Source: Clostridiales bacterium (GTDB lineage: Bacteria; Bacillota; Clostridia; Oscillospirales; Oscillospiraceae). Taken from it: a stretch of 64,000 bases of DNA. Each line of letters opens with the position of its first letter. Within the stretch, counting starts at the first letter, position 1. The position numbers were made by a program, and so were the translations under genes. The notes under the pieces are model-generated. The model saw only the letters and a program-made list of their open reading frames with translations. It made no database searches and was not told where the DNA came from. The stretch spans positions 1 to 64,000 of the forward strand of contig SFFW01000001.1 of assembly GCA_004556755.1 (NCBI GenBank), read 5' to 3'. Of this stretch, positions 60,880-64,000 are shown piece by piece.

Positions 60880-61062
60880 ATGAATGACAAGAAGATCAGG
60901 AACAACGAGATCACCGGCGTCGGCTGCGACGTAAGCCAGTGCAAGTACAACACCATCGACAGCAAGTGCTCCGCTTCTCACATCAGTGTACAGAACGACA
61001 AGGCCACCACCAAGTCCGAGACCTACTGCTCCACCTTCTGTCCCAGAGGCTGCTGCGACTGA
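60880..61062 (+). CDS. DUF1540 cysteine-rich small protein
   Basis: 60 residues, one domain, with GGAGG nine bases before ATG. The four conserved cysteines follow the DUF1540 pattern GCDVSQCKYN ... KCSASHISV ... ETYCSTFCP, probably metal-binding. Function unknown, common in Clostridia, often sporulation-associated. One of only three plus-strand genes in the window. A short ACGGGA/TCCCGT hairpin follows at 61068-61083. Confidence 0.88.
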   Translation: MNDKKIRNNEITGVGCDVSQCKYNTIDSKCSASHISVQNDKATTKSETYCSTFCPRGCCD

Positions 61063-61087
61063 TCACACGGGAGAAATCCCGTACATA

Positions 61088-62569
61088 TCATTTCAAAAAT
61101 TCATCGACCGCAGTCTTCATCCCGCTTGGCGGAATGATGTCTTTAAAGCGCACTTCCCTTTCGGTCAGGCCACGCAACGGCAGCGGGACCTCGATGCCGC
61201 TGACCTCGGACAGTCTTTCGATAAGCTCGGCACCGCTCTTTTCGGCGTTGTCGCCGAGCGCCTTCAAAACGCTGTCGCTGAACTTAAAGGGGCTTGCCGT
61301 GGAAACGACGATGCAGGGGCGCTCGACGCCCTCACCGCTGCGGATATCGCACAGCACCTTATATGCGACCGCCGTGTGCGTGTCCATGAGATAGGAATCC
61401 TTATCCCAAACGGTCTTTATCGTCTCAAGTGTTTCCGCATCCGAGCAGTAACCGCCGACAAAGCACTCGTCTATCGCTGCTTTGAGCTTGGGCGAAACGG
61501 TGTAGCGCCCCGAGTCGGAAAGCTGCTTCATATACCCGGCAGTCTCCTCCGTGCTGCCGGAGAGATTGCAGAGCAGACGTTCAAGATTGCTGGATACGAG
61601 GATGTCCATGGACGGAGACAGCGTATTGTGGAAGGCTCTGTTTCTGTCATAGCAGCCGCTTGCCAAAAAGTCGCTGAGTACGTTGTTTGCGTTGGATGCA
61701 CACAGCAGTCTGCAGACGGGCAGACCCATGCTGCGGGCATACCATCCGGCAAGAATGTTGCCGAAATTGCCTGTCGGCACAGAAAAGTCAACGGTGTCAC
61801 CCAATGCAATGCCGCCCGACTTCACAAAGTCGCAGTACGCAGAGAAATAGTAGACTATCTGCGGAAGCAGTCTGCCCCAGTTGATGGAGTTTGCGGAGGA
61901 GAGGAAATAGCCCCGCTCGGTCAGCTTTGAGGCAAAATCGGCATCGGAGAATATTCTTTTGACGCCGCTCTGCGCATCGTCAAAATTGCCGACGACTGCG
62001 GTAACGCCGACGTTTTTACCCGTCTGCGTTATCATTTGCAGCTTCTGCGCCTCCGATACGCCGTCATTCGGATAAAAGACCTGTATCTTGGTACCTGGAA
62101 CGTCGGCAAAGCCCTCAAGCGCCGCCTTGCCCGTGTCGCCGCTCGTGGCGACGAGGATGCAGACACGGCGTTCCTCCCCGCACTTTTTCAGCGATGCCGT
62201 AAGCAGATGCGGGAGAAGCTGGAGCGCCATGTCCTTGAAGGCACAGGTCGGTCCGTGCCAAAGTTCAAGCACCGCAGTCGTGCCGTTAAGCACTCTCAGG
62301 GGCGCCACCGCATCGCAGTCAAAGCCGCTGCCGTACGCCGAAGCGCACAGCGCCTTAAGCTCGTCCTCACTGAAATCGTCAAGATATTTTGACATTATGT
62401 AAACTGCTCTGCCGCAGTAGTCCATATTGCACAGGGCGGCGATCTCGTCCATGTCAAGCTGCGGCAGCGTTTCCGGGACGAACAGTCCGCCGTCGGGGGC
62501 AAGCCCCTTGGCGATGGCTTCCGCCGCCGTGACGCCGTACATCGAATTTCTTGTACTGAAATATTTCAC
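61088..62569 (-). CDS. thrC: Threonine synthase
   Basis: 493 residues from GTG 62569 (GAGG six bases upstream). N-terminal FSTRNSMYGVTAAEAIAKGL, PLP lysine in CAFKDMALQLLPHLL, phosphate-binding SGDTGKAALEGF, and SVPTGNFGNILAGWYA. Makes threonine from O-phosphohomoserine. Confidence 0.95.
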   Translation of the reverse strand: MKYFSTRNSMYGVTAAEAIAKGLAPDGGLFVPETLPQLDMDEIAALCNMDYCGRAVYIMSKYLDDFSEDELKALCASAYGSGFDCDAVAPLRVLNGTTAVLELWHGPTCAFKDMALQLLPHLLTASLKKCGEERRVCILVATSGDTGKAALEGFADVPGTKIQVFYPNDGVSEAQKLQMITQTGKNVGVTAVVGNFDDAQSGVKRIFSDADFASKLTERGYFLSSANSINWGRLLPQIVYYFSAYCDFVKSGGIALGDTVDFSVPTGNFGNILAGWYARSMGLPVCRLLCASNANNVLSDFLASGCYDRNRAFHNTLSPSMDILVSSNLERLLCNLSGSTEETAGYMKQLSDSGRYTVSPKLKAAIDECFVGGYCSDAETLETIKTVWDKDSYLMDTHTAVAYKVLCDIRSGEGVERPCIVVSTASPFKFSDSVLKALGDNAEKSGAELIERLSEVSGIEVPLPLRGLTEREVRFKDIIPPSGMKTAVDEFLK

Positions 62570-62570
62570 G

Positions 62571-62936
62571 TTACACCTCAAAAGCGTTTTCAATATGGTT
62601 CAGCTTCACACCGAAGCCCTTTGCTCCGTTCGGCGCATAGATCTCGATCACGTCGAAGCGGGGCTGCTTTTCGGACTCGTGCTGCTGAAGGTATAGCTGC
62701 GCCGCCGTTATGATGCGGCGCTGCTTTGAATATGTGACAAATTCACGGGCTTCGCCGTGATCGCTGGTTTTTCTGAGCTTTACCTCCACAAAAACTATGT
62801 ATTTGCGGTTTTCGGCGATCACGTCTATCTCCCCCTGACGGCAGGAGTAGTTCATGCACACGATCTTGTAGCCGTGCAGTCTGAGGTAGCTTGCTGCCTT
62901 GCGCTCACCCCATGCGCCTATCTCACGTTTTTCCAT
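62571..62936 (-). CDS. YraN-family (UPF0102) putative endonuclease
   Basis: 121 residues from ATG 62936, overlapping the rnhB stop by one base. WGERKAASYLRLHGYKIV, CRQGEIDVIAENRKYIVFVE and VKLRKTSD give the nuclease-fold D/E-x-K pattern. Always close to rnhB in Firmicutes; role not settled. Confidence 0.92.
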   Translation of the reverse strand: MEKREIGAWGERKAASYLRLHGYKIVCMNYSCRQGEIDVIAENRKYIVFVEVKLRKTSDHGEAREFVTYSKQRRIITAAQLYLQQHESEKQPRFDVIEIYAPNGAKGFGVKLNHIENAFEV

Positions 62937-63535
62937 CAGTGCATCTTCCTTAAAAAGCTCGGTCTGTGTATCTCGCACGGACCGTACTTTCGCAGCGCCT
63001 CATAGTGGAGCTTGGTACCGTAGCCCTTGTGCTTTTCAAAGGCGTATTCGGGGTACTTTTCCGCCATCTTGAGCATATATCGGTCACGGCTCACCTTCGC
63101 AAGCACGGAAGCTGCGGCAATGTCGGCACAGCGTGCGTCGCCCTTTACGATGCAACGGCTGTCAAGGACTATGCCCTTATTTCTGTTGCCGTCTATGAGT
63201 GCAAGCTCCGGTGCGGGAGAAAGACCGCCTATCGCCCTGTTCATCGCAAGCATCGTTGCGCCGAGAATGTTGCAACTCTCTATCTCCGCAACATCCGCAA
63301 AGGCAACGCTCCACGCAGTCGCCGACTCGGTTATCAGATCGTAAAGCGCATCACGCTGCTTTTCGCTGAGCTTTTTGGAGTCGTTGAGTCCTTCTATCTC
63401 CATACCTTGCGGCAGGATGACCGCCGCAGCGTACACGGGTCCGGCGAGAGGCCCCCGTCCCGCCTCGTCAACTCCGCAGAGGAGCTTATAGCCCTCGGCG
63501 TATATTTCGTTTTCAAGCTCCCACAGATCAGTCAT
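62936..63535 (-). CDS. rnhB: Ribonuclease HII
   Basis: 199 residues from ATG 63535 (GGAG seven bases upstream). GVDEAGRGPLAGPVYAAAVI holds the catalytic DE, LNDSKKLSEKQRDAL and AAASVLAKVSRDRYMLK follow. Removes RNA from RNA-DNA hybrids. Overlaps rbgA by eight bases. Confidence 0.96.
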   Translation of the reverse strand: MTDLWELENEIYAEGYKLLCGVDEAGRGPLAGPVYAAAVILPQGMEIEGLNDSKKLSEKQRDALYDLITESATAWSVAFADVAEIESCNILGATMLAMNRAIGGLSPAPELALIDGNRNKGIVLDSRCIVKGDARCADIAAASVLAKVSRDRYMLKMAEKYPEYAFEKHKGYGTKLHYEALRKYGPCEIHRPSFLRKMH

Positions 63536-64000
63536 TCGGTCGCTCCAAGCTAAGTCTTCCGAGCTTTCCGTCATGGTACTCGCTCAAAAGCGTATTTGCC
63601 ATACGTTCAATGTCGTACTCCCCTCTCGAAACGAGGAATCCGCGCTTTTTCGCAGCCTGCTCAAGCAGCTCGTAGCCGTTCATTTCGGGGTCGGGGACTA
63701 TTTTGTAGCGCTCCTCAAGCGCCTTGGGGTACATCCTGCAAAGGCGAAGCATGAAGTTTGCACCGAGAGTCTCACGGTCCAGCACGTCGGACTTTATCGC
63801 ATTCGTTATCGCAAGCAGTTCTCCGACCTCCTGAGAGTCGAACTTCGGCCACAGAATGCCCGGAGTGTCAAGCAGATCAAGACCCTTGTCGATGTTTATC
63901 CACTGCTTTCCTCTCGTTACGCCGGGCTTGTCCCCGGCGGCGGCAGCCTTGCGCCCTGCTACTTTATTTATAAATGTAGACTTTCCGACATTTGGTATGC
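63528..64000 (-). CDS. rbgA: Ribosome biogenesis GTPase RbgA (3' part, runs off window)
   Basis: 157 in-window codons. Read back from the bases, G1 is IPNVGKSTFINKVAGRKAA, then GDKPGVTRGKQWI and G3 DTPGILWPKFD, as in RbgA/YlqF, which acts late in 50S assembly. The N-terminal G4 and G5 motifs lie beyond the window. Confidence 0.92.
   Translation of the reverse strand, partial: IPNVGKSTFINKVAGRKAAAAGDKPGVTRGKQWINIDKGLDLLDTPGILWPKFDSQEVGELLAITNAIKSDVLDRETLGANFMLRLCRMYPKALEERYKIVPDPEMNGYELLEQAAKKRGFLVSRGEYDIERMANTLLSEYHDGKLGRLSLERPND

Noticed and set aside
1..64000. tRNA, rRNA, CRISPR arrays, complete insertion sequences
   Set aside because: No cloverleaf, rRNA segment, regularly spaced repeats or transposase gene could be seen in the intergenic regions.

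Overview
The window is almost certainly chromosomal DNA from an endospore-forming Clostridia bacterium, most likely an Oscillospirales/Ruminococcaceae-type gut anaerobe. This is inferred from a complete spoIIIA operon (AA to AH), GerW/YtfJ and a SipL-like DUF3794 protein, RemA, the CdaA-CdaR pair, an IspH fused to S1 domains, the MEP isoprenoid pathway, clean Shine-Dalgarno sites and moderate GC. Nearly every gene lies on the minus strand. Only three plus-strand genes are supported: a 39-residue peptide at 796, a zinc-ribbon membrane protein at 7623 and a DUF1540 protein at 60880. No rRNA, tRNA, CRISPR array or intact insertion sequence is visible.

Layout. 1-1.4 kb is a small AT-rich accessory patch: the 5' part of a possible STAND/AAA-like ATPase, a tiny hydrophobic peptide with its own consensus promoter, a leader that can mask its ribosome site and a terminator, a probable recombinase remnant and an orphan 103-residue protein. 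1.6-7.5 kb carries pepD, an ArsC-like protein, an M19 dipeptidase, RNase J, recR and rpe. 7.6-10.9 kb has the zinc-ribbon/YD-like protein, a YbaK deacylase, and a tyrosine T-box driving a C_GCAxxG_C_C protein and tyrS. 10.9-19.9 kb is one long operon: Asp23-nusB-xseA-xseB-ispA, then (after a terminator and a new promoter) dxs-tlyA-nadK-argR-recN. 19.95-20.26 kb is a gene-free stack of perfect palindromes. 20.3-26.5 kb is the sporulation block. 26.5-35.9 kb is priA-def-fmt-rsmB-rlmN-prpC-prkC-rsgA. 36-40.5 kb is cdaA-cdaR-rseC-like-yicC-remA-gmk-rpoZ. 40.6-43.8 kb is carD-ispD-ispF and a DUF3343/cysteine-desulfurase pair. 43.9-49.5 kb is an RpiR regulator, BaiN-like flavoprotein, cmk, ispH-S1 and an RNA pseudouridine synthase. 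49.5-60 kb is tig-clpP-clpX-lon-ysxC-M50 protease-scpA-scpB-DUF2953-gerW-dac. 60-64 kb has a metallophosphoesterase, DUF1540, thrC, yraN, rnhB and the 3' part of rbgA.

How it works together. Most genes are housekeeping: translation initiation and release (def, fmt, rsmB, rlmN, ispH-S1), protein quality control (tig, clpP, clpX, lon), isoprenoid synthesis spread over four loci (dxs, ispD/ispF, ispH, ispA), DNA repair (recR, recN, xseAB, priA, rnhB), nucleotide supply (gmk, cmk, nadK) and signalling (c-di-AMP; PrkC/PrpC). The most unusual material is in non-coding or very short elements: the 39-residue peptide cassette, the palindrome stack at 20 kb, a start-codon hairpin before the penicillin-binding carboxypeptidase, an inverted-repeat operator at the RpiR promoter, and structured leaders before rnjA and rpe. 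I did not find a complete undescribed multi-gene system; the left-edge patch is the best candidate and is cut by the window boundary.
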